A stretch of 64,000 nucleotides of DNA, from NCBI GenBank assembly GCA_013813715.1, contig JACCRF010000169.1, positions 1-64,000 of the forward strand, given 5' to 3'. The translations under genes and the position numbers were made by a program. The DNA comes from Gemmatimonadaceae bacterium (GTDB lineage Bacteria; Gemmatimonadota; Gemmatimonadetes; Gemmatimonadales; Gemmatimonadaceae). A model generated the notes under the pieces. The model saw nothing but the letters and a program-made list of their open reading frames with translations, made no database searches and was not told the origin of the DNA. Below, piece after piece: positions 20,709 to 30,619 of the stretch (its first letter is position 1; each line of letters begins with the position of its first letter).

Positions 20709-21073
20709 GTCGGCGCGAGTTTTTCGAGAAGTTTCTTCGGAGCAGTAAGCCTGTACGCGTCTCGGAGAATGTCGGCCACCAGGTCCCAGTCTGGCTTGTC
20801 ATCGAGCCACACTCCCACCCACCCCTTGCACCCGACATACGGCGGTGAGAAGAACCGCGCTGGATCGTCGTGAATGAGCAGATCCTGGTTGGTCTGGCGC
20901 GAATTGCACCACACGGCAGGGCGACCGGCGCCATGGTGGTTGTCCGCAGCCGCATACATCGCGAACAGCTTGTTGCGTATTCGAAATGTCGGCTCTCCCC
21001 ACGCTTCGACTTCATGCGCCTCGGGCAATGCGAGGCAGATCCTGCGCAGTCTTGGAAGAGGGGTTAAGGGCAT
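20705..21073 (-). CDS. MmcQ/YjbR family protein
   Basis: ICLALPEAHEVEAWGEPTFRIRNKLFAMY...DLVADILRDAYRLTAPKKL; overlaps next gene by 4 bp. Confidence 0.88.
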   Translation of the reverse strand: MPLTPLPRLRRICLALPEAHEVEAWGEPTFRIRNKLFAMYAAADNHHGAGRPAVWCNSRQTNQDLLIHDDPARFFSPPYVGCKGWVGVWLDDKPDWDLVADILRDAYRLTAPKKLLEKLAPT

Positions 21074-21259
21074 GAATGGGTCGGCGAGGAGTATCCAGGT
21101 TCCGTTAAATATGGGTCTTTGGGAAGCCGAAAAGGCATCCGTACTTCCGTTTCATGGGCCAGCGAGCATCTTGTCCGCTGCACATAAGGTGATGCCACCC
21201 AACCAGCCACATCGAGCCGATCCATGCCTGACGTCATTCGACGGCCTCATTCCCCAGTA

Positions 21260-22642
21260 ATGGCTCCGTACGTTGTCCCTTTGATCCTGCTGCTCGCTAC
21301 GTCGCTCAGTGCGCAGTCTCCGGCAGATATCGACAGACTCGGCGAGGAAGCGGTACGCCGCACACAGGAGTACCTCCGGATCAACACAACGAACCCGCCG
21401 GGGAACGAGGCGGCGGCCGCTGCTTTCTTCGCCAGGATTTTCAAGCAGGAAGGAATCGTCTTCGACAGCGCGTCATCAGCTCCTGGCCGTGGCAACATCT
21501 GGGCGCGGCTCAAGGGAACAGGGTCCGAGCCCGCGCTCGTCCTGCTGCATCACATGGATGTCGTGCCCGCCGACCCAAAATACTGGGAGTCTGATCCGTT
21601 CGCGGCCGCGATAAGGGATGGACACGTTTACGGACGCGGCACCCTGGATACAAAGACACTTGGAATCGTCCAGCTCCAGGCTTTCCTCGCTCTGCACCAC
21701 GGGCGGGTACCGCTCAAGCGCGACGTCATTTTCATCGCGACTGCCGATGAGGAAGCCGGAGGTGCCTATGGCGCCGGCTGGCTCGTGAAGAACCGCCCCG
21801 ACGCATTCAAAGGTGCAGGTCTGGTGTTGAACGAGGGTGACGGCGGATCCGTCGAGGATGGCCGGGAGTTGTTCTCCATTGAAGTGACGCAGAAAGTGCC
21901 GCTATGGCTCGCACTCGTCTCGACGGGGAAGCCGGGCCATGGCTCGGGTCCGCCGGTGAGTACGGCGGTCACACGTCTCATCCGCGCCCTGTATCGCATC
22001 CAGACCCATGAATTCGAGTCACGCATTGTTCCAGCCGTGGACGCGTACTTCAAGGGCATGGGCCGCAGTGCCAGTCCGGAATGGAAGGAATTTTTCAAGG
22101 ACATCGCAAGAGCCTCTACCGACAGAAACACGATGCTCAAGCTCCAGATGTGGCAGCCGGGGCTGGCGGCACTTCTCCGAAACGCCTGCTCGATCACCAT
22201 GCTCCAGGGAAGCGCCAAGATAAACGTCATCCCACCGGAAGCACGCGCACAGATAGACTGCCGACTCGTTCCGGATCAGGATCCCGCCGCGTTCACGCGC
22301 GAGCTCGAGTCGGTGATAAACGACCCGCAAATCAGCGTCGAGAAGATCATGGGCTTCACACCCGCCGTCTCCTCCACCGATACGCCGCTGTATCGGGCAA
22401 TCGAAGCGACGATCCGCCGCCATTTTCCCACAGCCAACATCACGCCTTCCGTGCAGACTGGCTTCACCGACAGCCACTTCTTCCGCGACTTGGGGTTGGC
22501 GAGCTACGGATTCGCACCCTTTCTGATTCCTGTCGCCGACGATTCAGGCGTACACGGCAACAACGAGCGGATATCTCTGGAGAACATCAGGCGAGGAACG
22601 AGCATGATGCTGGAGATCGTGAAGGCAGTCGCGGCAAGGTAG
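21260..22642 (+). CDS. M20 family metallopeptidase, secreted
   Basis: LVLLHHMDVVPADPKYWESDPF, GRGTLDTKTLG, ATADEEAGGAYGAGW; signal peptide MAPYVVPLILLLATSLSAQ. Confidence 0.93.
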   Translation: MAPYVVPLILLLATSLSAQSPADIDRLGEEAVRRTQEYLRINTTNPPGNEAAAAAFFARIFKQEGIVFDSASSAPGRGNIWARLKGTGSEPALVLLHHMDVVPADPKYWESDPFAAAIRDGHVYGRGTLDTKTLGIVQLQAFLALHHGRVPLKRDVIFIATADEEAGGAYGAGWLVKNRPDAFKGAGLVLNEGDGGSVEDGRELFSIEVTQKVPLWLALVSTGKPGHGSGPPVSTAVTRLIRALYRIQTHEFESRIVPAVDAYFKGMGRSASPEWKEFFKDIARASTDRNTMLKLQMWQPGLAALLRNACSITMLQGSAKINVIPPEARAQIDCRLVPDQDPAAFTRELESVINDPQISVEKIMGFTPAVSSTDTPLYRAIEATIRRHFPTANITPSVQTGFTDSHFFRDLGLASYGFAPFLIPVADDSGVHGNNERISLENIRRGTSMMLEIVKAVAAR

Positions 22643-22667
22643 CCGACGCTGCGCCGTCCTCTGATCG

Positions 22668-25016
22668 CTATAGACGGAAGAGGTAGCTAACCTTTCCGAA
22701 CAATCCGTCGGACGTCCGCTTCAAATCGCGGAACCGAAACTCCCTCGGCTCTTCCAGTATCGAACCATAGCCAAGATAGACGAGTGTCCCCGGCACGGGC
22801 CGGTAGCTCACGAGCCAATCCGTTGAAAGCTCGTTCGAGACGCTGCCGGTATCCCTGATATCATTCACGAGAATCGGATTACCGAACCGGTCCTCCAGCG
22901 GCGACCGCGAGCGGGCCGCGTATTGCCCGACCAGACGTAGAAAGAGAGCGTGCGTGAGCTGGTACTCAACCTTCACGCGTGGGATCGTCTCAGTGGAGAA
23001 TTCCGATCCGTCGCGCGAACGTTCGAGCTCGAGACGTGTGAGCTGAAGCGAGCCGCGAAGCGCGGTGGTCGGCCGCACGTCCACCGCAGCATCTACGCGC
23101 AAGCTGCGGCCGGACGCAGCCTCTCGGAAGATTGGGACCTTGCCGAGTGACATGCTTGCCGTAGCGCTGAAGAAGCGATGAGTTGGAGTGGTGACCCTCA
23201 CCGAACCACTCCATTGACCCCGTGCCGGCCCGGGAACCGTGAACGCGGCGGTGTCCACAGACTGCTCGACCTCGTACGACTCGTAAAGCGACCGGTCGAA
23301 GGCGAACGAATTGCGCCCCAACGACCCCCCGACCTGCCACCCGCCGCGTAGCGTCGCGCTTGGCGACACCGACTCGCCAGTTTCGATCGCGGCGTGGCCC
23401 GGGCCCGCGTTGTCCCAGATTCGCTGCACACCGAAAAACGAGCCATACGTCTGGACGAACGCGCCCGGCTCGCCGTAGAAGCTGATTCGGTTGAACGCTC
23501 GCGCCTCGATCAATCCGGTTCTGTTCACGAACCCGGCAGCAGCGTTGAAACCGGGATCGATCGCTTTCAGCGTATAATGAAAGCCCCATGCTCGACCGGT
23601 GCGGTCCCAGTCCGCCTGTAGAAGCGATCCTTCTCTGTTCCGGCCCGCGCTGTCAGTCCACGACTGCGCCGCCTGAAACTCGGCGAAGTACAGCCTGTCG
23701 TGATAGAATCGCAGATCAGCGCTCGCCAGTCGCGAAAAGTCGGCGCCGTCTTCCCTTGTCGTTAGCACCGCCCCCAGCGTCGAGCTGGGCCCGATCGTGC
23801 GCCGCAAACGGGCCACTCCGAACAGCGGAACACGCTCGTCGTTCCATGAATAAGCCTTATCGTCAGCGACGAGCATTACACCCGCGTTTGCACCGGCCAG
23901 TTTGCCCGTCAGCTTCACCCCACCTCTCGGAGCGACAATGCGGCGGGTATAGATGAGCTGGTTCGGGCTGTCGAACAATTCGAGTCCGTCAAGAAAGAAC
24001 GGCCGCTTCTCGGGATAAAACAGCGCGAACCGCTCATTCAACAGCACTTGACCGACGTCTGCCTCGACCTGGGAAAAATCCGGGTTGATCGTTCCGTTCA
24101 ACGTGAGATTCTGCCGGACACCCCATCGCACGTCGGCGCCCGTCTCTCCACCCGGCTCATACTCACGATCTCCAGTCGCGAATGCGGATCCTGTTACTCT
24201 GCCAGTGGCGGTTGGAGTTACCTCGAGAACGAGGCCGCGATGCATGTCATGCAGCCCCCGAAGCGCGCCCATTTGCGCGAGAAAGTTCGAGTTTGCCCTC
24301 ACCGCCGGCGTCCAACTATCCTGAAATCCGGAGTGCTGGATTCGGCGGAGCACATGCAGTCCCCAGTTCTGCACGCGCAAGTCCTGATATCGAATGCTCT
24401 TGAACGGGATGCGAATCTCGACGTCGTAACCGCGGTCTACCAGTCGACCGCGGGACTGGAAAACGTAGTCCGGATTAAGGTCAACAGATCCCTCGAGAGG
24501 ATTGATATTGCGCGACCCTCCGCCAGTGGCCGACGAACCGCCGGCGCCTCCGAAGAAGCTGGACGACCTCGTTCCATCCTGCTGCACGCCCAGGGGATTC
24601 ACTCCAAACAGATACGCGATAGATCGGTCATTGTTCGTATCGAGAAGAATCTGAATCTGATCCTCGCTCGCGATGTTGTCGCGATTGGCCTGTGTCGCAC
24701 GCACGACATTCCCGTGCAGCTCACTCGCTCGGACACCAAAATGGATCGCCTCGCTGGAGTACCACACCATTACTTCGGTCGGATCCTCGGCAGGCCGCCC
24801 ATCCACGGGCTGGTACTGAGAGAAGGCGTTGAGACGCGCGGCGCGGGTCCAGACCTGTTCGTCGAGGCGCCCGTCGACGACGATCGTGGTGTCCACGCGT
24901 GGTATATCGACATCGATGCGTTTCGATGTCCCGCTATAGACCACCGTCGAATCCTGAGTAAGCGCGAGCATGAGAACCAGGGCGGGATTCATCGGATCAG
25001 CAATGTACTCTCGCAA
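22668..25016 (-). CDS. DUF5916-type protein with N-terminal CBM9-like domain (outer membrane barrel-like)
   Basis: VVDGRLDEQVWTRAARLNAFSQYQPVDGRPAEDPTEVMVWYSSEAIHFGVRA; NPDFSQVEADVGQVLLNERFALFYPEKRPFFLDG. Confidence 0.88.
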   Translation of the reverse strand: MREYIADPMNPALVLMLALTQDSTVVYSGTSKRIDVDIPRVDTTIVVDGRLDEQVWTRAARLNAFSQYQPVDGRPAEDPTEVMVWYSSEAIHFGVRASELHGNVVRATQANRDNIASEDQIQILLDTNNDRSIAYLFGVNPLGVQQDGTRSSSFFGGAGGSSATGGGSRNINPLEGSVDLNPDYVFQSRGRLVDRGYDVEIRIPFKSIRYQDLRVQNWGLHVLRRIQHSGFQDSWTPAVRANSNFLAQMGALRGLHDMHRGLVLEVTPTATGRVTGSAFATGDREYEPGGETGADVRWGVRQNLTLNGTINPDFSQVEADVGQVLLNERFALFYPEKRPFFLDGLELFDSPNQLIYTRRIVAPRGGVKLTGKLAGANAGVMLVADDKAYSWNDERVPLFGVARLRRTIGPSSTLGAVLTTREDGADFSRLASADLRFYHDRLYFAEFQAAQSWTDSAGRNREGSLLQADWDRTGRAWGFHYTLKAIDPGFNAAAGFVNRTGLIEARAFNRISFYGEPGAFVQTYGSFFGVQRIWDNAGPGHAAIETGESVSPSATLRGGWQVGGSLGRNSFAFDRSLYESYEVEQSVDTAAFTVPGPARGQWSGSVRVTTPTHRFFSATASMSLGKVPIFREAASGRSLRVDAAVDVRPTTALRGSLQLTRLELERSRDGSEFSTETIPRVKVEYQLTHALFLRLVGQYAARSRSPLEDRFGNPILVNDIRDTGSVSNELSTDWLVSYRPVPGTLVYLGYGSILEEPREFRFRDLKRTSDGLFGKVSYLFRL

Positions 25017-25094
25017 CCGCCCTGTTTCACGCTGCCGGCTGATCCACAGCTCACCACGCGGCAGGGAACTTCGACCCTCCGCGTGGTGGGCGCG

Positions 25095-27722
25095 TCAGAA
25101 ACTGACGCGTAGCCCCGCGCTCAGTGTCCGGCCCGGCAGGACGGTGACGTTGTCGGGCTCTCCCGTCTGTTCATCCAACAGATTCTCGCCGTCCACCGTG
25201 AAGGTCACTCCTCGACTGACGGAAAAACCAAACCGGCCCCCGAGACGCGTCACACCATCATACGCCTTCCAGTAGGAGCGAAGCTCCGACCCGACGAATT
25301 CGCGCGCGTCACGGTTCTGATTGGCGAAATCGCTGAGCAAAGCAACCCGGTCGTAGTTGATCCAGTTCGACGCACGCGCCACACTCCCCGACGTGTACCA
25401 TCTGCCGTGCCTGTACGAACCATTCAGGCCGATCGTCCGCGAGGGAACCTCAAGCATACGGTCAGCGGGACGGAGATCTCCGCTGTAACGGGCGGCGAGC
25501 TTCGCGACCCTGCTGTCAACCTGGGAGAAGGTCGCGCCCACCGACCACGGCCCTGCATCCAGCGCACCCTGAAATTCCCAGCCGCGATTCGTTATCTCTC
25601 CGACATTTTGCAGCTCATACGAGATGCGGCGGTACTGTGGCTGACTGTCGGCCGCGATCGGCAGGGGGTACACACTCACCGGCTGAATCAACCCTGAGGC
25701 ACGCTGATCGAAACGTGTCACGTGAAGCGTTAGATGCGATCCGATGAAGGCATCCACGCCGAACTCAATGCCCGACTGTTCCTCGGGCGAAAGCGTCGCT
25801 CCCGCAGACGGGCCCCTCAGGCCCAGCAGCGTCCCGGCGCGGCTCGATGTCTGAACGGGACGAATTCCCTTCCCGTACGCCGAGCGAAGCTTCAGCGTCG
25901 CGATTCCGAAGGTGCGGATTGCCGAGACGCCGAGCATGGGCAGAACCGCGATGTCGCTGACGTCGCCGAGCCCGGAATTCCGCTCGACCCGAAGCCCGCC
26001 ATTCATGAAGAGAGCGGATCGGAAGCCCGCGTTCGCCTGCGCAATGACACCTGTGTTGCTTCGGTTCTCGACGAAAGATTGCCGGCTGTAACGCGGACCT
26101 GATCGCGCCGGCGCGAATAGCCCGTGCGTGTTCGTCTCATCACGTACGACGGAATGTTCTGCCGCGAGAGTCAGTGTCGCGAAGGCATGCTCCTCGCCTC
26201 CGAATTCCCCAACGGTGCTGCCCCTCAGCGTAGCGCGGGTTGCATTGCCGGTCGCGGTGCGGAGGGCCGAGTCGATCGCCGAGGGGAAAGCACCGTCCAG
26301 CACAGCGGCGCTCCGCAGGCGGTAACCGTCGATGCCGACCGTTACGGAGTGGGTCCACCTGTCGTTCTGAGTGAACATCGCGTTGCCCCCGACCGTGAAC
26401 TGGCGGACCGATTGCCTGTCGCTGGAATCGCTGATTACAAGTCGGGACAGGGAATCCAGCCGATGCATCGTCGGAGGTCCGAGTTCGCCGCGACGGGCTC
26501 GGCCATTGGGCGCGGAGGCTTCTCCGTAGTCCCGGGTGGGTGCCGGCCCCGGTACCGGAGAAGGAGTCCACAGATCCAGTCCTGCGAGAATTGGAGATGA
26601 CGGCGTATCGGCATCCTGCGCGAACAGGCGGAAAGTTCCGGTGAGGATGCTTCGCGAGCTCACGAGGCGTGCGCTCCCGTGAGCCATGATCTGCTGGCTG
26701 GACGCATCAGGAATGAATGCACCAATGCGCGCTACATTCAGGCCCAGGCGCGCCGAACGGAGCCCTGTGCCATACCTCAGGCTCGCCGAATGATTCTGCG
26801 TGAGGACGCTGGCCACTGAGTAGTCGCTGGACGACGCACCACCCTTCGTATTGAGCTGCGCTGTGGAGGCCCCGCCTTCAGTGCCATCCTGACGCGTGAC
26901 GATGTTCATCACCCCGCTGATCGCGTCGGCTCCATACAGCGCTGCGCCCTGAGGTCCGCGAATGACCTCGATGCGCGCGATGGACTCGGTGTCGAGATGC
27001 GTAACCAGGAGCGAGTTAGCGACTTCGATTCCGTCGACGTAAACCTTCGGGTAGCTGACACCGAACGAGCTCGCGCCACGGATGCTTCCGTACCGGGCGA
27101 CGAGGCTGAGCGGTGATTGTTCCCATAGCCACAGCCCGGGTACGACACCATCGAGGGATCCTGACAATGAGCCCGCCCCACGCTCGGCGAGCTGCTCCCC
27201 GCTCACTACATCGAGCGCCACGGCGAGCGAACGCTGCGAGCCACCTGTCGCGCTTCCCGTCACAACCACACGGTCGAGCTGCCCCACTTGCTTGAACACC
27301 GGAGCAGGCGCAGCGGGAAGACTGAAAGCGGTAGCCGCGGGTGTGAGCACTATCTGATCGCCGCCAACCACGACCGGCTGAACCTTCGCGCCGACGAGGA
27401 GATCGGCGAGTACGCGCGAAACGGGTACTGATTTGTACTCGAGGCATACTGAGCGCGAGAGCTGGAGCTGATCGGCGGTGTAGGAGAGTCGCACCCTCGC
27501 GGCTGCTGCCAGGCGATCGAGCGCTTCGCGCAGCGAGACACCGCGTCCGTAAAGAGAAACCGGGCGCTCCATGACGGGCGCCAGCGTCGCGTTGGCGGCA
27601 TTGACCGCAATAGCGCGGCTGTCCGATCCGCAATGCGTCTGCGCGTCAGCCGCAACAGAACAAAAAGCGGAGATTGCGATCGCGAGGAAAAACGAGCGCA
27701 CCGGCGTTGGAGAAATCCGCAT
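25095..27722 (-). CDS. TonB-dependent receptor with N-terminal STN (FecA-like) signalling domain
   Basis: STN-like RPVSLYGRGVSLREALDRLAAAARVRLSYTADQLQL; plug IRGPQGAALYGADAISGVMNI; ATG at 27722. Confidence 0.92.
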   Translation of the reverse strand: MRISPTPVRSFFLAIAISAFCSVAADAQTHCGSDSRAIAVNAANATLAPVMERPVSLYGRGVSLREALDRLAAAARVRLSYTADQLQLSRSVCLEYKSVPVSRVLADLLVGAKVQPVVVGGDQIVLTPAATAFSLPAAPAPVFKQVGQLDRVVVTGSATGGSQRSLAVALDVVSGEQLAERGAGSLSGSLDGVVPGLWLWEQSPLSLVARYGSIRGASSFGVSYPKVYVDGIEVANSLLVTHLDTESIARIEVIRGPQGAALYGADAISGVMNIVTRQDGTEGGASTAQLNTKGGASSSDYSVASVLTQNHSASLRYGTGLRSARLGLNVARIGAFIPDASSQQIMAHGSARLVSSRSILTGTFRLFAQDADTPSSPILAGLDLWTPSPVPGPAPTRDYGEASAPNGRARRGELGPPTMHRLDSLSRLVISDSSDRQSVRQFTVGGNAMFTQNDRWTHSVTVGIDGYRLRSAAVLDGAFPSAIDSALRTATGNATRATLRGSTVGEFGGEEHAFATLTLAAEHSVVRDETNTHGLFAPARSGPRYSRQSFVENRSNTGVIAQANAGFRSALFMNGGLRVERNSGLGDVSDIAVLPMLGVSAIRTFGIATLKLRSAYGKGIRPVQTSSRAGTLLGLRGPSAGATLSPEEQSGIEFGVDAFIGSHLTLHVTRFDQRASGLIQPVSVYPLPIAADSQPQYRRISYELQNVGEITNRGWEFQGALDAGPWSVGATFSQVDSRVAKLAARYSGDLRPADRMLEVPSRTIGLNGSYRHGRWYTSGSVARASNWINYDRVALLSDFANQNRDAREFVGSELRSYWKAYDGVTRLGGRFGFSVSRGVTFTVDGENLLDEQTGEPDNVTVLPGRTLSAGLRVSF

Positions 27723-28819
27723 TATTTCGATCGCGTTCTCCCGCGCGCAGATCGAACGATTGCGGTATCTCCACGACGCAGGATCTCCGCGCCGAAGGCC
27801 AGGCGCAACACCTCGAGCACCCGATCGGAAGATTCTCCGGCAAAGCTGGCAGTGAGCCTCTTGCCGGCGATGTCCGGATCGGTTACGCGAAGCTCGATTC
27901 CATACCATCTGCGTATCGATGTTCTGACCTCATCGATGGGTGCCTCGCGAAAGACAAGGCGACCGGCCAGCCACGCAACATCGTCCTCGGTCGCCGACCC
28001 GCGGCGCGCGATCACCTCGCCCCCGATTCTGACGACACCGTTATCTCCTGCCTTTAGAACTACACCCTGTCGAGCCGGAGTGTTCGCTTGGCGAAGAGAG
28101 ACCGATCCTTCGGTCACAGTCACAGTAACACCCTCTGAAGCATCGGTTCGCACCGCGAACCTGGTGCCGATGTCGAGCACCGCGGCGTTGCCTGCGCGAA
28201 CGGTGAAGGGACGACGCTCATCGTGCACAATGTCGAACCAGAGGTCACCGCGAATCGTCACGTCACGCGATGTGGCGCCGTAACCTGAAGCAATCGTGAT
28301 CGAGCTTAACGGCCCCAGCACCACCTTGCTACCGTCGGGAAGTTCCATGGAGTCGCGCACGCCGACGCCGGTTGCCAGCATTCGCGCAGCGGGAGCGACA
28401 GACTTCCCGGCGCGCGCGCCGCCAACCGCGAGCCAGCTTCCGACGCCGATCGCAAGAAGCCCCGCCGCAGCGATGGCTGGGACCGGTACCCGCCATCGAG
28501 GCTGGATGGAGGTCGATAAGCCCTTCCACCGCTTCGCGTTCTGATCGATCGGAGTAACGCCCGCAGCGTCGCGCCGCGCTTTGACATTCGCGAGAGCCGC
28601 TTCGACATCGATGTCGTGCGGCGCTTCCCGGGTCATCCGTGCCAATGCTGCGCCAAGCGCGGCGAGCACCTCGCGGTCCCGCGGTTGCCCGGCGAGTATG
28701 GCTTCGATGCGAGCCGATTCGGCGTCGGTGCTTTCGCCCGCCAGGTGGCGTGCGAAAGCATCCCACTCGTCCGAGTCGGGAGGAACTGAAGCGCCTGACT
28801 GCGTAGCGTCGTCCTTCAT
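27722..28819 (-). CDS. FecR family anti-sigma regulator
   Basis: MLATGVGVRDSMELPDGSKVVLGPLSSITIASGYG...DLWFDIVHDERRPFTVRAGNAAVLDIGTRFAVR; ATG at 28819. Confidence 0.92.
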   Translation of the reverse strand: MKDDATQSGASVPPDSDEWDAFARHLAGESTDAESARIEAILAGQPRDREVLAALGAALARMTREAPHDIDVEAALANVKARRDAAGVTPIDQNAKRWKGLSTSIQPRWRVPVPAIAAAGLLAIGVGSWLAVGGARAGKSVAPAARMLATGVGVRDSMELPDGSKVVLGPLSSITIASGYGATSRDVTIRGDLWFDIVHDERRPFTVRAGNAAVLDIGTRFAVRTDASEGVTVTVTEGSVSLRQANTPARQGVVLKAGDNGVVRIGGEVIARRGSATEDDVAWLAGRLVFREAPIDEVRTSIRRWYGIELRVTDPDIAGKRLTASFAGESSDRVLEVLRLAFGAEILRRGDTAIVRSARGRTRSK

Positions 28820-28871
28820 ATGCCCAATTAAACACCCCAGGGGCACGTTACCCTCACCGGTCGATAGGTTG

Positions 28872-29470
28872 ATGTTTGGCAGCGGCTACCGCCATCATCA
28901 TTTTCCGACTACGCAACGATCCTGGACAACAACGGACTTCTCGAACGGCTTCGCCGTGGGGACGAAGCGGCGTTCGATACGATCTTCAGAACGTGGTATC
29001 CATCCCTCGTCCGGGCTGCCGAGTCGATTACGCGGTCGCGTGACATAGCAGAAGAGCTTACCCAGGACGTGATGCTTGAGTTATGGAAGCGACGCGAGAC
29101 GCTGGCTGATGAGAGCACTCTCCAGGCATACCTCTTCCGGGCGGTGCGCAACCGGTCGCTCAATCACGTACGCCACGAGCAGGTGGCACGCGCCGGGGAG
29201 CCATACGCATCCCGGGAGGAAGCCGTCCCGCCGACGGCGCACGGCCTGATGGTGGAGGAGGAAATTGACGTCGCGCTGAAGCGTGCGGTGGGCCGGCTTC
29301 CTGAACGGTGCCGCGAAGTTTTCGAACTCAGCCGCCGGGACGGGCTCAAATACGCCGAGATCGCGAGCGTCCTGGGAATCTCCGTGAAGACGGTGGAGGC
29401 CCAGATGGGGAAAGCATTGCGCACGCTCCGTCAGGAGCTCGCGCAGTGGCTCCCGGGGGGCGAGGCGTAG
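28872..29470 (+). CDS. ECF sigma-70 family RNA polymerase sigma factor (start/frame uncertain)
   Basis: LLERLRRGDEAAFDTIFRTWYPSLVRAAESITRSRDIAEELTQDVMLELWKRRE (region 2) and CREVFELSRRDGLKYAEIASVLGISVKTVEAQMGKALRTLR (region 4); region-2 frame lacks an ATG/GTG/TTG before 29069. Confidence 0.85.
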
Positions 29471-29636
29471 GGCCAGCCGCCCTGTTTCACAAGAGATTCA
29501 GCGCGAATTCGAGGCGGGGCATCATACCGATGGCCACGCCGGCTCCTGCGCCGAGTAGGGGTAACCCTGGGATCGTGTGTCTTTCGAGATGCGGTCGAGA
29601 GGTGTTGCGTTCACAAACGATTCGAGGAAACTCACA

Positions 29637-30560
29637 ATGAAGAGAATTGCGCAGGGGATTGCCGCCGGCCTGGTGGTTATGACAGCACTGGCGTGCACTG
29701 AGACGACGAGCCCCGCAGGCTCAGCGATGTTGCTAACGCAGGCCTTCGCCACACTTCCGGCGGGGTTCACCGAGACGAGCAACAGCTTTGCCTCGGACGC
29801 CAGCCTCGGGGACGCATTCATGCCACGTATGCATCACGGCGGAAGGGACGGGAGAAACGGCGGCGACGAACTCGGCGGTCGCGGAATCATGGGTGGACTC
29901 GGCGCCGATTTCCACGGAGGAATCGGATTCGGCAGAGGGTTCGGCCGCGGGCCCTTTGGCGGGGGCGTGCTTCGCGGAACGTGCGCATTCAACAGCTTGT
30001 CGGCACGTGTCGAGTGCACCGATACCAGACATGGGCTGACAATAGTTTCGTCGGCCTCATATAAGACAGCGGAAGGAGCGGTGCAATCCGCTCCCGACAA
30101 CACGACCGATGTCGTCAACATCCAGTCGAGCGTTACGGGCACCGTCATACGTCGAGACAGCGCGGTGTCCATCATCAGTCACACGAGTAACCGGACCGTC
30201 ACCGGTCTTTCCGCCGGCAGTACCCAGCGCACGGTGAACAGCACCGCACGCGGTGAAGAGTCGACGAGTGGCAAGACTGACTCAGCGGTCGCGTTCACGG
30301 CGACGCGGCTCGTCGGTGACACGACGACGGGACTCGTGATTCCCATCGTTGAAGGAAAGCCGACGTATCCGACAGCAGGAAAGGTCGTACGCCAGATGAA
30401 GGTCAGCGTGACACTCGCGAGTGGCTCACACGTGACGAGAGAACGGCGTGAGGTAATCACCTACGACGGATCGGCGACCGCGACGCTCGTCATCACAACT
30501 GACGGGACGGCTAAGACCTGCACACTCGAACTGCCGCGCGGCAGACCAGTCTGCGGGTGA
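29637..30560 (+). CDS. Hypothetical lipoprotein with His/Gly-rich segment
   Basis: MKRIAQGIAAGLVVMTALACTETTSPAGS; MHHGGRDGRNGGDELGGRGIMGGLGADFHGGIGFGRGFGRGPFGGG. Confidence 0.75.
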   Translation: MKRIAQGIAAGLVVMTALACTETTSPAGSAMLLTQAFATLPAGFTETSNSFASDASLGDAFMPRMHHGGRDGRNGGDELGGRGIMGGLGADFHGGIGFGRGFGRGPFGGGVLRGTCAFNSLSARVECTDTRHGLTIVSSASYKTAEGAVQSAPDNTTDVVNIQSSVTGTVIRRDSAVSIISHTSNRTVTGLSAGSTQRTVNSTARGEESTSGKTDSAVAFTATRLVGDTTTGLVIPIVEGKPTYPTAGKVVRQMKVSVTLASGSHVTRERREVITYDGSATATLVITTDGTAKTCTLELPRGRPVCG

Positions 30561-30567
30561 TCTGAAA

Positions 30568-30610
30568 GGGATAGCCGGCTGCGCAATGTATCACGCAGCT
30601 GGCTTGTCCC
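30568..30610. terminator. Long imperfect inverted repeat between convergent genes, candidate bidirectional terminator
   Basis: GGGAtAGCCgGCTGCG caatgtatca CGCAGCtGGCTtgTCCC; no U-tract. Confidence 0.5.
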
Positions 30611-30619
30611 TGAGTCTAT

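Noticed and set aside
24048-25112. 354-aa plus-strand ORF
   Set aside because: Antisense to the DUF5916-type protein
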